A stretch of 64,000 bases of DNA from Trichocoleus desertorum ATA4-8-CV12 (lineage in GTDB: Bacteria; Cyanobacteriota; Cyanobacteriia; FACHB-46). The position numbers were made by a program, and so were the translations under genes. The stretch is taken from contig JAHHIL010000002.1 of assembly GCA_019358975.1 (NCBI GenBank), positions 186,001 through 250,000 of the forward strand, written 5' to 3'. Positions 7,201-17,645 of this stretch are shown piece by piece. Position 1 is the stretch's first letter. Every line of letters starts with the position of its first letter. The notes beneath the pieces were generated by a model, which had not been told where the DNA came from, ran no database searches, and worked only from the letters and a program-made list of their open reading frames with translations.

Positions 7201-8574
7201 TCAAAGAACCAAGGGATGGCTCGATCCAACAAGAACTTTTCTAGCTATGAATTTTATCAAATCAATGTCATACTCAAGGTTCTGCGATTCTTTTGAAAAA
7301 GGTAAAATTGCTTCGGATTGTTCCCCCGCCTCTGATGATTTTGCATGAACTATTCTACAGCGTATTTCATATATACGTTCAGCAGCTTCATTAATAATAT
7401 CTACGTTGTCATTATCTATGGAGATTTTCTTAAATGCAGCAGTTTTCTGCTTACTCTGTTTAGAATTAAAAAAATCTAGCCTTTTGGGATCATTCTTAAA
7501 GAAGCTTCTCAGTTCATGTTCTGTAAGACAGGCCTCTAAGGTAGCGATTAAAGCTGGACGTTCTGATCCATATCCCTTATTTACAAGAGGCTTGATAGAA
7601 CTAATTAATCTGCTAATGTTAACATCTTGACTAGAGTAGAACAGTGGATCTTTAAGAGTTCTTTTTATAATTTCATGGGCTGATCGATCAGAAAATATAG
7701 GAAAATAAAATTCGAGTACTTGGTAGTAAGCTAAATACTGTAGAAGCGGCATATCTGTTGCCATGCTAGCATACCAGTACAATGCCATGGGATTTGAATC
7801 ATACTGATATTTTGGAAAAGCTAATGAACAACTTCTTTCAATACTCGGTATTGAGCGTCTCGATTTCCTGCGTCCTCCCTCAATAGCTAGATACATCAGT
7901 ATATCAACTAAAAGATCAAGCTGAAATAGGAGGGAATTTCCTATTTTCTCTAAAATATTAATGGCTTGTTCATTAGTTTTGATGGTGGCTCCTTCTATTC
8001 GAATAGTTATGGGCTTTACAAGACGAATGCCTTCCTTGGAAAGTAAGATGGAAGGGCGTCTCAATGTTTCTAATACGCGAAATGTTTCTGTAGCCCAACC
8101 TAAAGAAACTTTGATTCCTGAAAATCTATCTTCATCGGATAGCACTTCAATACGAGAGTCGTCTATATCGGAATCAAAGCTTAGATCTTCGTTAGAAATT
8201 TCAGGTTCCTTTTCAAGCTCCTTTTGTAAAGCCACTTGTAACTGTTTGTAAACAGAGCCCCAAGTTAGATATTGAAGATGGTTAAATTCAAGCAATGCCT
8301 CAATATATCCATCTTTACATGAACAAAGGGCTTGATACCCACCAACTCCACTAATATCTTCAAATGGGATGGACAGAAATAATTCAGCCATCTGATTATT
8401 TCTAATTAAAATTCTTGTCTTTTCTCTGCCAACGGGTAATAGAACTACTAATTCGCTTTTAAAGGTTCTTGCAGCAGTTATAACAACTTTATTCCGCTCT
8501 GTTTCAATGTTAGCTGCCTTGCATCGCTTCTCAATCTTTGAAATAGGAGTCTCTAATTCATCTGTCATGAGCAA
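7201..8574 (-). CDS. AT-rich accessory gene with HEPN-like C terminus
   Basis: A 457-residue soluble protein I do not recognise as a named family. Near residue 405 it carries RIYEIRCRIVHAK, an R-x4-H arrangement like the catalytic motif of HEPN ribonucleases, inside a predicted helical region (INEAAERIYEIR). The middle contains another helical stretch (PLLQYLAYYQVLEFYFP), and the N-terminal half is beta-rich with a highly acidic linker (about 125-145). The gene is visibly richer in A and T than its surroundings and has no HIP1 octamer, unlike the core genes beside it, which suggests horizontal acquisition. The second Met at 8568 is an alternative start. Function as an abortive-infection RNase is only a hypothesis. 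Confidence 0.6.
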   Translation of the reverse strand: MLMTDELETPISKIEKRCKAANIETERNKVVITAARTFKSELVVLLPVGREKTRILIRNNQMAELFLSIPFEDISGVGGYQALCSCKDGYIEALLEFNHLQYLTWGSVYKQLQVALQKELEKEPEISNEDLSFDSDIDDSRIEVLSDEDRFSGIKVSLGWATETFRVLETLRRPSILLSKEGIRLVKPITIRIEGATIKTNEQAINILEKIGNSLLFQLDLLVDILMYLAIEGGRRKSRRSIPSIERSCSLAFPKYQYDSNPMALYWYASMATDMPLLQYLAYYQVLEFYFPIFSDRSAHEIIKRTLKDPLFYSSQDVNISRLISSIKPLVNKGYGSERPALIATLEACLTEHELRSFFKNDPKRLDFFNSKQSKQKTAAFKKISIDNDNVDIINEAAERIYEIRCRIVHAKSSEAGEQSEAILPFSKESQNLEYDIDLIKFIARKVLVGSSHPLVL

Positions 8575-8745
8575 TCTTAGTCCTTCTGCTTAAAATGCAG
8601 ATCTTCAACTTGTAGAGTGATTTTAACGATAGATATTCGTTAACTGCTACTTAATCAGGGCAACTGAATAATCAGGATTAGCTGGTTGGGAATTAAGCGT
8701 TGATTTTTGCAATCGGGTAATAGATTCAAGAACAAGAAGGATGAA

Positions 8746-8778
8746 CAAAACACCGCCAAAACGTAATGATCTGGCGGT
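8746..8778 (-). terminator. Rho-independent terminator after acnB
   Basis: On the minus strand the stem ACCGCCA (8772-8778, complement) pairs with TGGCGGT (8752-8758), followed by GTTTTGTT. It lies 24 bases past the acnB stop codon. Confidence 0.65.
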
Positions 8779-8801
8779 TCTATTGTATTCGCTGAAAAAG
8801 A

Positions 8802-11411
8802 TTAGCGAGTCGCTGCAGTTGGCATCCCTAAGATGTCTTCGATTCTCGGCATTTCCTCTAGGGGAATCACGCGGCCTTCGTCTTCAAAACCAGCAATTTG
8901 GTCGAAGTTGAGGTAGCGGTAGAGATTGTCTGCGAAGGGATTGATTTTGCTCGCCACAATGTCGAGGTATTGCTGCACCGAAGGAATGCGACCGAGGAGA
9001 GCACAAACAGCAGCGAGTTCTGCTGAGCCGAGATAGACTTGCGCTCCTTTACCCATGCGGTTGTTGAAGTTACGGGTAGAAGTCGAGAAGACCGTTGTGT
9101 TGTCCGCTACACGGGCTTGGTTCCCCATACAGAGCGAGCAACCGGGCACTTCAGTTCTAGCGCCTGCCACGCCGAATGTACTGTAAACGCCTTCTTCTTT
9201 TAGTTGGTGCTCATCCATCCGAGTCGGAGGTGCGACCCACAGGCGAGTACTCACCGGAGGCGCACCTTCTAGAACTTTAGCAGCGGCGCGATAGTGACCA
9301 ATATTGGTCATGCAGGAACCGATGAACACCTCATCAATTTTGTCTCCTGCCACATCCGACAGCAGCTTCACATTGTCGGGGTCGTTGGGTGCCGCAACGA
9401 TCGGTTCTTTGATTTCGTTGAGGTCAATCTCAATGATGGCAGCGTACTCAGCATCTGCATCCGCTGCCATCAGGGATGGATTGGCCAGCCACTCTTCCAT
9501 CTTGGCGACCCGCCGCATAATCGTGCGAGCATCTTGGTACCCACGCGCCGCCATGTTCTTCAGCAGTGCTACGTTCGATCGCAAGTACTCAGCCACGGTT
9601 TCAGTACTAAGCTTGATCGTGCATCCCGCACAGGAGCGCTCCGCAGTTGCATCCGTGAGTTCAAAGGCTTGCTCCACCTTGAGGTCAGGCAATCCTTCAA
9701 TTTCCATGATTCGCCCGGAGAAAATGTTCTTCTTGTTCTCCTTGGAAACCGTCAACAATCCTTGTTGAATCGCTACATAAGGAATTGCATTGACCAAGTC
9801 ACGCAGCGTTACACCTGGTTGCAGTTCACCCTTGAATCGCACCAATATTGACTCAGGCATATCCAGCGGCATCACACCCAAAGCAGCCGCAAACGCCACC
9901 AATCCAGAACCAGCGGGGAAGGAAATCCCTAAGGGGAAGCGGGTATGGGAATCGCCACCAGTACCCACGGTGTCAGGCAGCAGCATCCGGTTCAGCCAAG
10001 AGTGAATAATGCCATCGCCAGGACGCAACGCTACCCCACCGCGAGAAGAAATAAAGTCGGGTAGGTCGTGGTGAGTTTTGATGTCGGCAGGCTTGGGATA
10101 GGCGGCAGTGTGGCAGAAGCTTTGCATTACCAGGTCAGCGCTGAAACCCAAACAAGCCAACTCTTTCAGCTCATCACGAGTCATGGGGCCAGTAGTATCT
10201 TGTGAACCAACGCTGGTCATCAAAGGTTCGCAGGACGTACCAGGACGTACCCCAGGTAGACCGCAAGCTTTCCCAACCATCTTTTGGGCCAAGGTATAAC
10301 CTTTGCCTGTATCGACTGGGGCGTTGGGTCGCACAAAGATAGTGCTAGGTTCGAGTCCTAGTGCCATCCGGGTTTTGTCGGTGAGCGATCGCCCGATAAT
10401 CAACGGAATGCGGCCCCCTGCCCGGACTTCATCCAAAATTGTGTCGGGTTGCAGCGTGAAGGTAGAAATCACTGCGCCTGCTTCATTGGTGATCTCTCCT
10501 TTATAAGGATGGATCGTGATCACCATGCCAGTTTCCATCTGAGTGACATCGCACTGAATCGGCAGGGCTCCAGAGTCTTCAGCCGTATTGAAGAAAATAG
10601 GGGCGATCGCACTGCCCAGCACAAATCCACCACTGCGCTTGTTGGGCACAAAGGGAATATCTTGGCCAATGTGCCACAGCACCGAGTTAATGGCAGACTT
10701 CCGGGAAGAACCAGTCCCCACTACATCACCGACATAGGCCAGAGGGTAACCTTTTTGCTTCAAGGCCACGATCGCTTCTAGCGATCCAGGCTGCCGCGTT
10801 TCTAGCATCGCCAAAGCATGCAATGGGATGTCAGGACGAGTCGCTGCATGAGTTGCCGGAGACAAATCATCCGTGTTGGTTTCTCCGGGCACCTTGAACA
10901 CCGTCACCTGAATCGCGTCTGGTAGGGTGGGCCGACTGGTGAACCACTCTGCATCCGCCCAAGCTTCCATGACTTGCTTAGCGTAAGCGTTGGTAGCAGC
11001 TAATTCTTGGATGTCGTGGAAGGCATCGAAGACGAGCAGGGTCTTGCTTAAAGCGGCTGTAGCTGCCGTTGCCAACTCGGCATTGTCCACCTGCAACAGC
11101 TCGATCAAGGAGTGCACATTGTAACCGCCCATCATGGTGCCCAAGAGCTGCACAGCTTCCACAGGCGTAATTACAGGGCTGGTGGCTTCTCCTTTGGCGA
11201 GCGCCGTCAAAAACCCCGCTTTGACATAAGCCGCTTGATCCACACCAGGAGGAACGCGGTCGCGCAGCAACTCCAGCAGTATGGCTTCTTCTCCTGCGGG
11301 TGGATGCTTGAGTAACTCACACAGCTCTGAAGTTTGTTGTGGGGTCAGAGGTAAAGGCGGAATCCCTAAGGCAGCCCGTTCCGCGACATGTTGGCGATAG
11401 GATTCAAGCAT
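8802..11411 (-). CDS. acnB: Aconitate hydratase B
   Basis: An 869-residue bifunctional aconitase B / 2-methylisocitrate dehydratase that interconverts citrate and isocitrate in the TCA cycle, where it supplies 2-oxoglutarate for nitrogen assimilation in cyanobacteria. The AcnB-specific domain order is visible: N-terminal HEAT-like domain (1-160), swivel domain (about 165-370, [23 protein letters not shown]), then the Fe-S domains. The three cluster cysteines are in GSCMTNIGH (one) and CSLCMGNQ (two), near residues 690-755. The length is as expected for the family. A terminator follows the stop codon. The start ATG has a purine-rich leader; upstream is a 438-base non-coding stretch. Confidence 0.95.
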   Translation of the reverse strand: MLESYRQHVAERAALGIPPLPLTPQQTSELCELLKHPPAGEEAILLELLRDRVPPGVDQAAYVKAGFLTALAKGEATSPVITPVEAVQLLGTMMGGYNVHSLIELLQVDNAELATAATAALSKTLLVFDAFHDIQELAATNAYAKQVMEAWADAEWFTSRPTLPDAIQVTVFKVPGETNTDDLSPATHAATRPDIPLHALAMLETRQPGSLEAIVALKQKGYPLAYVGDVVGTGSSRKSAINSVLWHIGQDIPFVPNKRSGGFVLGSAIAPIFFNTAEDSGALPIQCDVTQMETGMVITIHPYKGEITNEAGAVISTFTLQPDTILDEVRAGGRIPLIIGRSLTDKTRMALGLEPSTIFVRPNAPVDTGKGYTLAQKMVGKACGLPGVRPGTSCEPLMTSVGSQDTTGPMTRDELKELACLGFSADLVMQSFCHTAAYPKPADIKTHHDLPDFISSRGGVALRPGDGIIHSWLNRMLLPDTVGTGGDSHTRFPLGISFPAGSGLVAFAAALGVMPLDMPESILVRFKGELQPGVTLRDLVNAIPYVAIQQGLLTVSKENKKNIFSGRIMEIEGLPDLKVEQAFELTDATAERSCAGCTIKLSTETVAEYLRSNVALLKNMAARGYQDARTIMRRVAKMEEWLANPSLMAADADAEYAAIIEIDLNEIKEPIVAAPNDPDNVKLLSDVAGDKIDEVFIGSCMTNIGHYRAAAKVLEGAPPVSTRLWVAPPTRMDEHQLKEEGVYSTFGVAGARTEVPGCSLCMGNQARVADNTTVFSTSTRNFNNRMGKGAQVYLGSAELAAVCALLGRIPSVQQYLDIVASKINPFADNLYRYLNFDQIAGFEDEGRVIPLEEMPRIEDILGMPTAATR

Positions 11412-11849
11412 TGCAGTAGTCTCCAGGCATCAGCAAGATTTTGAGGATTGGCAAGGTCAAAGAGATTATCGAGAGAGTAACCCAACGCCTAATTCTTAAT
11501 AGTTGGCAGGGATACGGTCAACAAATCTCAAGTCTCAGTGATAGAGCAGTTGCAACTGACAGCAACCAAACTATTGAGATGGGCAGCATACACTTTCGCT
11601 ACCGCTTTATCAGCATAGAAGTTTACGCAGCGAAAACAAATGTTGCAATCGATCACAAGCTGCTCTGACTAATACTTGACAGGCGATCGCGGTCATCAGT
11701 GCCTAGGGGTTGCAGCAGACTCTACCAACCTCAGATCCAGGTCAAATCCAGGTCAAAGTGCATCGATCAAGCCTTGACCTCTATTCCAACCATAGCAAAG
11801 CTTAGTTGCTACTGTAAGGCAACTGAGTTGGGGTTCGCTGACTTATAAC
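11412..11849. other. Intergenic stretch upstream of acnB
   Basis: About 440 bases with no gene I can support; it should hold the acnB promoter. A short + frame (11441-11668) lacks a ribosome site and any recognisable protein pattern. The only repetition seen is a small direct duplication, TCCAGGTCAAA, at about 11735-11757. Confidence 0.4.
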
Positions 11850-12872
11850 TCATAGACCGATATCTAAGCCTTCAATTAAACTCCGCAACCATTCTGTAAG
11901 AGTTTGATTACCTAGTTGGTCTGCTAGCCCCCAAGCTTTCGCATAGAACGCCAGAGCGCGGCTTTTTCTGCCTAACTCGACATAGAGAGTGCCAATATTC
12001 GCCATCGCATTAATCTCACCCAAGCGATCGCCTTCTTCACGTCGGATCAGCAGTGCTTGATGGTAAAAGCCCAAAGCTTGTTCTAACTTACCAAGTGAGT
12101 GATGAACCGCCCCTGTATTTGATAGGGTGACCGCTTGCCCTAAGCGATCGCCCGACTCCTTCTGTAAGAGCAGAATCTGGTTGTAAAAGAGCAAAGCCCG
12201 ATTGGCTTGGCCCAAGTTGACATAAGTTAGAGCCAAATTATTCATAGTGATGGCAGTGCCAGACGTATCTCCCGCCTGTTGCCTCACCAATAAAACCTGC
12301 TGGTAATGCAGCCATGCCTGGGCCAGTTCTCCCAGGTCATTATAAATAGATCCAATATTGTTGAGAGTGGTGGCTTCACCCGTGCGATCGCCCAACTCTC
12401 GCTGAATTAAGAGTGCCTGCTGAAAATGTTCTAGAGCCGTTTGTAATTGTCCAAAGGCACTGTAGGCAAAGCCCATATTGTTCAGGGTGGTCGCCTCAGC
12501 GGCGCGATCGCCGAGCTGTTGCCGAATCGCTAAAATTTGGTTGTAAAGCAGCAAGGCTCGTTTGGGTTGTCCCAGTTTGGCATAGACCAAAGCAGTATTG
12601 CTTAAGGCAGCAGTTTCATTGGCACGATCCTCCAAAACTTGAAAGATCAATCTAGCTTGATTGAAATAGTGCAAAGCTCTTTGGAATTGATTGAGGCGAG
12701 AGTAAGCCAAACCCAGATCACTGAGCGAGGCCGCTTCCCTGACCTGATCTTGCAAACCTCTGGCCAATGCTAAGTTGGCTTCAGAAAGGGTTAAAGATTC
12801 ACGAAACTTGCTGCCCTTATACAGTTCGATCGCCCGGAGTCGGCATTGATCCCATTTCTGTTGCACAAACAC
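11850..12872 (-). CDS. TPR-repeat protein (seven 40-residue repeats)
   Basis: A 340-residue protein made almost wholly of tetratricopeptide repeats of 40 residues, the Kinesin-light-chain-like variety (YNQILAIRQQLGDRAAEATTL, NNMGFAYSAFGQLQTALEHF). Such repeats form a superhelical scaffold for protein-protein binding. There is no signal peptide, membrane helix or catalytic domain. The repeats are similar at the DNA level: the codons for GDR at the end of each first helix are often written with a HIP1 octamer, giving sites exactly 120 bp apart at 12023, 12143, 12383 and 12503. The partner is unknown. It is a single gene between acnB and tRNA-Glu. Confidence 0.85.
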   Translation of the reverse strand: MFVQQKWDQCRLRAIELYKGSKFRESLTLSEANLALARGLQDQVREAASLSDLGLAYSRLNQFQRALHYFNQARLIFQVLEDRANETAALSNTALVYAKLGQPKRALLLYNQILAIRQQLGDRAAEATTLNNMGFAYSAFGQLQTALEHFQQALLIQRELGDRTGEATTLNNIGSIYNDLGELAQAWLHYQQVLLVRQQAGDTSGTAITMNNLALTYVNLGQANRALLFYNQILLLQKESGDRLGQAVTLSNTGAVHHSLGKLEQALGFYHQALLIRREEGDRLGEINAMANIGTLYVELGRKSRALAFYAKAWGLADQLGNQTLTEWLRSLIEGLDIGL

Positions 12873-13003
12873 AATCCCTCACAATGGCTGTCTTACTTGC
12901 GATCGCCTATTACTCTCAGAGTGCCCGATCGCTTGCCAAGAAGAACAGGTTGCGAGGCAGAGTCAGCATAGGATTGGCTATAGCTAACCGCCGTTGAACC
13001 ATT

Positions 13004-13056
13004 ACTAAAAAGCCGCTCGATACCAAATCTTGGAATCAAACGGCTTTTTAGTTTTT
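13004..13056 (-). terminator. Terminator downstream of tRNA-Glu
   Basis: A perfect 12-bp inverted repeat, ACTAAAAAGCCG (13004-13015) and CGGCTTTTTAGT (13041-13052), lies immediately after the tRNA 3' end, with T-runs on both arms. It could act in both directions and would also serve transcripts entering from the left. Confidence 0.7.
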
Positions 13057-13057
13057 A

Positions 13058-13130
13058 TACCCCCAGGGGAATTCGAATCCCCGTCGCCTCCGTGAAAGGG
13101 AGGTGTCCTAGGCCTCTAGACGATGGGGGC
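13058..13130 (-). tRNA. tRNA-Glu (anticodon UUC)
   Basis: A 73-nt cloverleaf on the minus strand. The 5' acceptor arm GCCCCCA pairs with TGGGGGT before the discriminator A. The anticodon stem is CCTCC/GGAGG with loop CTTTCAC, giving anticodon TTC (complement of 13094-13096). The T arm is CGGGG-ATTCGAAT-CCCC type. CCA is not encoded. In cyanobacteria glutamyl-tRNA also feeds tetrapyrrole (chlorophyll, heme) synthesis through glutamyl-tRNA reductase. Confidence 0.95.
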
Positions 13131-13420
13131 CTGTTTTTGTTTGGCCAACCGATTTACCTCGGTTTATCGCCGCGCCTTTATTAACTTAATCAATCTCCCT
13201 GAATCTGTCAATCCCTGGTTCGAATTTTTCTTAATTTTTCAACAACTGAGTGGTGAGTCTGCGAGCAGCCAAATACAGTAGCGGGCAGATAGAGCACTCA
13301 GCTAGCTGCTTGTAGCAAGCATTTTAGGATGCCTGGAGCAAGGAACTATAAGGGTTATGTATGGATAGAACTAAAGCGGCGACAGATGCAGGGATGCCCA
13401 AATTGGAGTGAAATGAGCCA

Positions 13421-13714
13421 CTAGGTCAGCTCGTTAGAGTTGCGTAGACGAATCAGCTGACGACGCAACTCTGGAGAAGCCGCCATTTCGGAAACTTCTT
13501 CAGCTTTCACTAACACTTGCAACGGCTCCAGATACTCGTCGGTACCACAGGTGAAGGCATCGATTAGTTGCTCTAGGAGCTGATCGCGATCGCTGAGTGC
13601 GCCTTTTTCCTCAATCAAGCGAAACTTGAGGTGAATCTCACATTCGTAAACACTAACCTCAAAAGCAGCAGACTGGCGCTCTAGAGAATCCTGTTTCATT
13701 TCAGTAAGCAGCAC
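13421..13714 (-). CDS. Small cyanobacterial protein, Npun_R1517-like (tentative)
   Basis: A 97-residue acidic protein with the core VYECEIHLKFRLIEEKG..LSDRDQLLEQLIDAF and a C-terminal ASPELRRQLIRLRNS. This pattern recalls the small cyanobacterial family annotated as Npun_R1517-type heterocyst-differentiation regulators (related to Asr1734 of Anabaena), but I assign it from memory of the pattern only. Presence would not prove heterocyst formation, since related small proteins occur in non-heterocystous strains. The second Met (MKQDSL, 13699) is an alternative start. It is followed upstream by almost 1 kb without genes. Confidence 0.6.
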   Translation of the reverse strand: MLLTEMKQDSLERQSAAFEVSVYECEIHLKFRLIEEKGALSDRDQLLEQLIDAFTCGTDEYLEPLQVLVKAEEVSEMAASPELRRQLIRLRNSNELT

Positions 13715-14676
13715 TTAACCATGCTGTAGGTAAAGGAATGTTTAAAGCTAGACTTTGCAGAGTTTCAGCGATCTTATTGACGATTTTGAGCTTATTAAAC
13801 TTTCAGCGTATCTTCGACTCAAAACCTAAATCTGCTGTAGTCCTTGCTTACTATCTAAATTTAATATGCCCCTAAAAGCTTAGAATCCGCTAATTAGCTG
13901 AACTTAAATCAGCAAACTAATTGGCTTAGAAGATCCTAAAGTTGGCTTCGCGGTTTCTTCATAATGTACTTAATTCTCACCCCCATTAAAGAGAACGAAT
14001 CCATCCATCACTATCTCCTATTCAACCGGAAGAAGCGACAGCCTATCACGTCTTCACAAGGGATTTGAAGAAGCTTTACCAAAGCTTTATTGCCGCCAAA
14101 ATGCTACGCATCCTAACGTTTTGGTGGTTACAAAAACAGCTTGAATCTACCCGTATTAATACAATTACGCTTTGTGCGGCTTAGTCCTGACTAGTAGTAA
14201 GAAAAAACTCTAGCTACGGAGTTGATTAGCTAGGTTTGATACTTTGCTATACTGAGTCTCAGTAAAAAATCATCGACCAGCTACTACAGTTAAGATCTAA
14301 AGCTCGGCCAGCAGTCCTAAGAGAATCAAGCGTTAAGTTCGTCGCGAGTTCATTTCTAACTCTTCGCAAAAAACTAATGCTCAAACCAATTCTTTTCTTA
14401 AAGTAAAAATAGTTACAGCCTTTACCCGCTAGCACCGAAATGACTGAACTTTTACTGTACAGATAAGAAAATTCACCTGAAAAAGATTGACAAGTCTTGT
14501 TCTGGCCTTTTTAAGAAAGTTAACCTTACCCGCTCAGCTATTTACCTTGATGTCAGGCTTGCCAGTCGTTGAGTTTTAGTTTGCTTATTTAACAATTTGC
14601 CACCTCAAAAACACAGATTCAAGGATGGCTTTCTTGTCAATTGCATACACTAATTCAGTAACTTTACTGATGTAAT
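13715..14676. other. Long gene-free stretch (about 960 bp)
   Basis: No frame of useful length on either strand and no tRNA-like fold. It is AT-rich and contains no HIP1 octamer. Small features seen: a palindrome ACTGAGTCTCAGT near 14250 next to a -10-like TATACT, and a direct duplication AAGCTTTACCAAAGCTTTA near 14070. It must include the promoter of the small Npun_R1517-like gene. A non-coding RNA is possible but I cannot define one. Confidence 0.4.
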
Positions 14677-15852
14677 TTAAGGACGATAGACAGGTAGGGT
14701 GAAGTGGAAAGAGCTACCTTGGTTCGGCACAGAGTCAACCCAAATCTGGCCATAGTGCGCTCGGACAATGCGCTGGCACAGAGCTAAACCAATGCCGTAG
14801 CCTTCTTGAGCTTCATCCCGCTTGAGTCGGAAATGTTCTTCAAAAATTCGTTCTTGGTTTTCCTCTGGAACCCCAGGGCCGTTATCACAAATACTGACTT
14901 GCACTTTTTGTGTAGTACGGTGCAAGACTGAAATGGCAATGGTGCCTTGGGCAGGAGCATATTTAATTGCGTTGTCTAAGAGATTGATTAAGACTTGCCT
15001 AACTCGCTCCGGGTCTGCATAGACTAGCGGTAGGTCACTGGGAATGTCGTGCGTCATCTGCTGATCTTTGGTCTGAAAGCGATCGCGCAGGTATGCCAAA
15101 ACTTCTTGGCAAAGCGCCCCTAACTCTAGCTTCTGCGGTTGGATCTGAAAGCCGCCACTGGTACCGCGAGCCGCCTGCAAAATATCCGTGATCATCCGGT
15201 CGATCGCGCGTGTTTGCGTTTTAGCGTGCTTGAGTAACTGAGCCGTAACCCCGGGTTTGAGGCGAGTGTTCAACCCTTCTTTGGGACTGTAGCTGAGTTC
15301 TAGGGTTTCGATCGCAATTGAGGCGGCTGTTAAAGGATTGCGCAAGTCGTGGGCCAACATCGCAATGATGCGGTCTTTGAACCGTAATTGCTCTTGGAGT
15401 TCTTCTTGGTCTTGCTGCAAGCGAAAAATTTCGTCTGTGAGTCGCATCAACTCGGCTGAATAGGCCACCGAATTAATCGTTGCATTGGGACGATCCGGGT
15501 TAGAAGTCTCGACTTGCGGCTCTAAAGTTGAAAGGTACTCTTCGACTGAGCGTTGCCAGCGAGGCCACCAGTTCTCTAGTTGAGTAACTAACGTACTGCC
15601 TGCAAGCGTTTGCCGTGGCTCTGGATGAATTTTGATCAGAGCGGGGGTTGCTACCAGCTTAAAGTGCTCAGCTAGATAGGGCTGTTCTCCTACATCGACG
15701 ACTTGCAGATCAAACGAATATTGAGCTTTGAGATTTTTCAGATAACTACGGATATGCCGAATCTGTTCCCCTGAGTTGGGGCGCTTGTCTACAAATAAAA
15801 GTAGTTGTAGCGGAGTTTCAGGGTTGATTGGCTTGTCAGGAGATGCTTTCAT
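14677..15852 (-). CDS. sasA: Adaptive-response sensory histidine kinase SasA
   Basis: A 391-residue histidine kinase that receives timing information from the KaiC clock protein and phosphorylates the response regulator RpaA. The N-terminal 100 residues are the KaiB-like thioredoxin-fold sensor domain ([39 protein letters not shown]), which is diagnostic for SasA. The H-box is [18 protein letters not shown], the N-box [11 protein letters not shown], and the G-boxes DNGPGVPEE and [13 protein letters not shown]. It lacks membrane segments. The ATG at 15852 fits better than the one six codons upstream. Neither kaiABC nor rpaA is in this window. Confidence 0.93.
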   Translation of the reverse strand: MKASPDKPINPETPLQLLLFVDKRPNSGEQIRHIRSYLKNLKAQYSFDLQVVDVGEQPYLAEHFKLVATPALIKIHPEPRQTLAGSTLVTQLENWWPRWQRSVEEYLSTLEPQVETSNPDRPNATINSVAYSAELMRLTDEIFRLQQDQEELQEQLRFKDRIIAMLAHDLRNPLTAASIAIETLELSYSPKEGLNTRLKPGVTAQLLKHAKTQTRAIDRMITDILQAARGTSGGFQIQPQKLELGALCQEVLAYLRDRFQTKDQQMTHDIPSDLPLVYADPERVRQVLINLLDNAIKYAPAQGTIAISVLHRTTQKVQVSICDNGPGVPEENQERIFEEHFRLKRDEAQEGYGIGLALCQRIVRAHYGQIWVDSVPNQGSSFHFTLPVYRP

Positions 15853-15968
15853 GCCATCTCTCGTCAGCACCTAGGATAGGCAAAATTAGATTGGGTTTTA
15901 GTTCAAACACAGACAATAGAAGCAAGACTAGGTAGAACTGCCACCTTCCCTATATAGACTATCGTGTT

Positions 15969-17051
15969 CTAGGTCTCCCCGCGCGAAATCTCTGCCGCAG
16001 ATTCAGAGTTAATCTCAATTTCCGATCGCGCCGTTCGACAAAGCAGAAGGGGACAAGGGGCATGATGCAAGACGTAATCGCCTGTAGCAGTGAGACGAAT
16101 ATTGCGAAAAGCAGGATGGCGATCGCTGCCCAATATAATCACATCTGCCTGCTGCTGTTGAGCAATTTGGCAAATGATTGGCCCTGGCTCTCCGGTCTGA
16201 ATCAAGCTGGTAATGGTTAAGTTTGCTCCCGCTAGTTTCTCTTGCGCCTTTTGAACAATTTGCTCACTTTGCTCTTTTTGGGCTTGTTGCAGCGATTGGG
16301 TCAGTTGCCAGTTGGGGGTGGGTGTGGCGAACGGCCCAAACAAATAGTGGGGGTTTAAGGGAGTTTGGGCACAGAGGATCGTGACTCGTTCAATTCCCGC
16401 TGGAATTAACTGGCGCGTGAGGGCGATCGCTTGCTTGGTGGCTTGAGAGCCATTCACGGCTAAGAGGACATGGTGCCACTTTGGTTGTGGTGTTGGTACT
16501 TCAGTTAAACCTCGCGCGACTAAGACATGACAAGGCGCATAACGGGCGATCGCCGAAGAAACGCTCCCCAGTAGTAGCTCTCGCGATCCACCCAGGCCAC
16601 GGTGACCCACAGCAATCAAGCCAGCCTGAATCGTCCGCGCATGGTTCAAGATTTCAGTTGCAGGTCGCCCCTCTCGTGTCTGGTAAGCAATTCTAGGCTC
16701 TGGCGGCAATTCGGCTTTGATTTGGGCGAACAAATCATTAGGGTTTAAGTCAGGCCGATGACCATTTTCTAATTCAGGGAGCGGCAAGGGTAAGGCCAGT
16801 TCTGTCTCTGCTTCCGGCACTCGGGGTTCAGCCGTTGGTTTTCTAGCTAAGGCAGGCAGTCTTGGGCGCATTCCCGCAGGGCGAGGCTGTACGCTGAGGA
16901 CTTCTAGCCAGGTTTGCTGCTTTGCCTCAGTCTCGGTATGGGAGAAAAGCTGCATCGCTGGAAGCAAAAGCCGTTGTGCCATGTGGGCACTTGTGGAACC
17001 ATCCGTAGCTAGTAGTAGTGGCGGCAGCAAAGGAGAAGGAGTAGACGGCAT
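15969..17051 (-). CDS. Tandem-domain universal stress protein
   Basis: A 360-residue protein with two UspA domains. The first spans about residues 10-180 and ends with GHRGLGGSRELLLGSVSSAIARYAPCHVLVAR; the second spans about 185-345 and ends with ILGSDRHPAFRNIRLTATGDYVLHHAPCPLLL. The first repeat keeps the ATP-binding G-x2-G-x9-G(S/T) pattern, the second is degenerate (GSDRHPAFRNI), so only the first may bind nucleotide. A proline-rich insertion (about 60-105) lies within the first domain. The ATG at 17051 is preferred to the in-frame upstream one. It is next to sasA but has its own 5' region. Confidence 0.85.
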   Translation of the reverse strand: MPSTPSPLLPPLLLATDGSTSAHMAQRLLLPAMQLFSHTETEAKQQTWLEVLSVQPRPAGMRPRLPALARKPTAEPRVPEAETELALPLPLPELENGHRPDLNPNDLFAQIKAELPPEPRIAYQTREGRPATEILNHARTIQAGLIAVGHRGLGGSRELLLGSVSSAIARYAPCHVLVARGLTEVPTPQPKWHHVLLAVNGSQATKQAIALTRQLIPAGIERVTILCAQTPLNPHYLFGPFATPTPNWQLTQSLQQAQKEQSEQIVQKAQEKLAGANLTITSLIQTGEPGPIICQIAQQQQADVIILGSDRHPAFRNIRLTATGDYVLHHAPCPLLLCRTARSEIEINSESAAEISRGET

Positions 17052-17281
17052 GATTAACGGCTCCAGTCCCAAACAGAACTAACTTGAATTCCCACGTCAT
17101 GGTTAGCATATCTACACTCTCGAATAAATTGTGTAGACTGTGCATTTTCGAGGCATCGAACCGCTCAATGCCTCAATTCTGCCTCAATCTCAAAATAATA
17201 TGCAAAAGAGGGCACCCACGGGAGGTACCCCTAAAATTGCGATTAATTTATCTAGAGCGGGCTGTTATAGCCTATCAAGAT

Positions 17282-17536
17282 TTACAAGGATGAGGGGCTG
17301 TCAGGGGCGACCTCAGTTCCTGCTAGCTGGATGATTTGCTGTTGATCAGTAATCAGGTCGCTGAGTTCGCGAATGTTGACACCGATGTCTTGGCAAGCTT
17401 GGTGTAATTCGCGCTCAAATGTATTTAAGTCATTGCCATATCCACAGAGATGGGCAGCAGTTTCAATTCCTTGCTTAGCATTTGCTTTAGCACAGTCAAT
17501 CAGATCTGTACCCTTTAAAGGTGTGGATGAAGCCAT
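17282..17536 (-). CDS. Conserved small cyanobacterial protein (84 aa)
   Basis: An 84-residue helical protein with the pattern KGTDLIDCAKANAKQGIETA..CGYG.DLNTFERELHQACQDIGV. I recall this arrangement as a widespread hypothetical protein in cyanobacteria but know no function. The longer open frame reaches 17683, but the ATG at 17536 begins the conserved part (ASSTPLKGTDLIDC). It is followed by an acidic serine-rich tail. No membrane segment. Confidence 0.65.
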   Translation of the reverse strand: MASSTPLKGTDLIDCAKANAKQGIETAAHLCGYGNDLNTFERELHQACQDIGVNIRELSDLITDQQQIIQLAGTEVAPDSPSSL

Positions 17537-17645
17537 GAATTTAACTCTTCTGAATTCTGCCTTACTCGCTAATTTACCGGAGCTTTTTCTCTCACTAATC
17601 TCTCGCAGGACAGAATATAGAGTTTCGTGTAGCAAGAACTCAGGA

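Noticed and set aside
9294-9851. Long plus-strand frames (up to 185 residues) across acnB
   Set aside because: They are complementary to the well-supported acnB coding region and show no protein family pattern.
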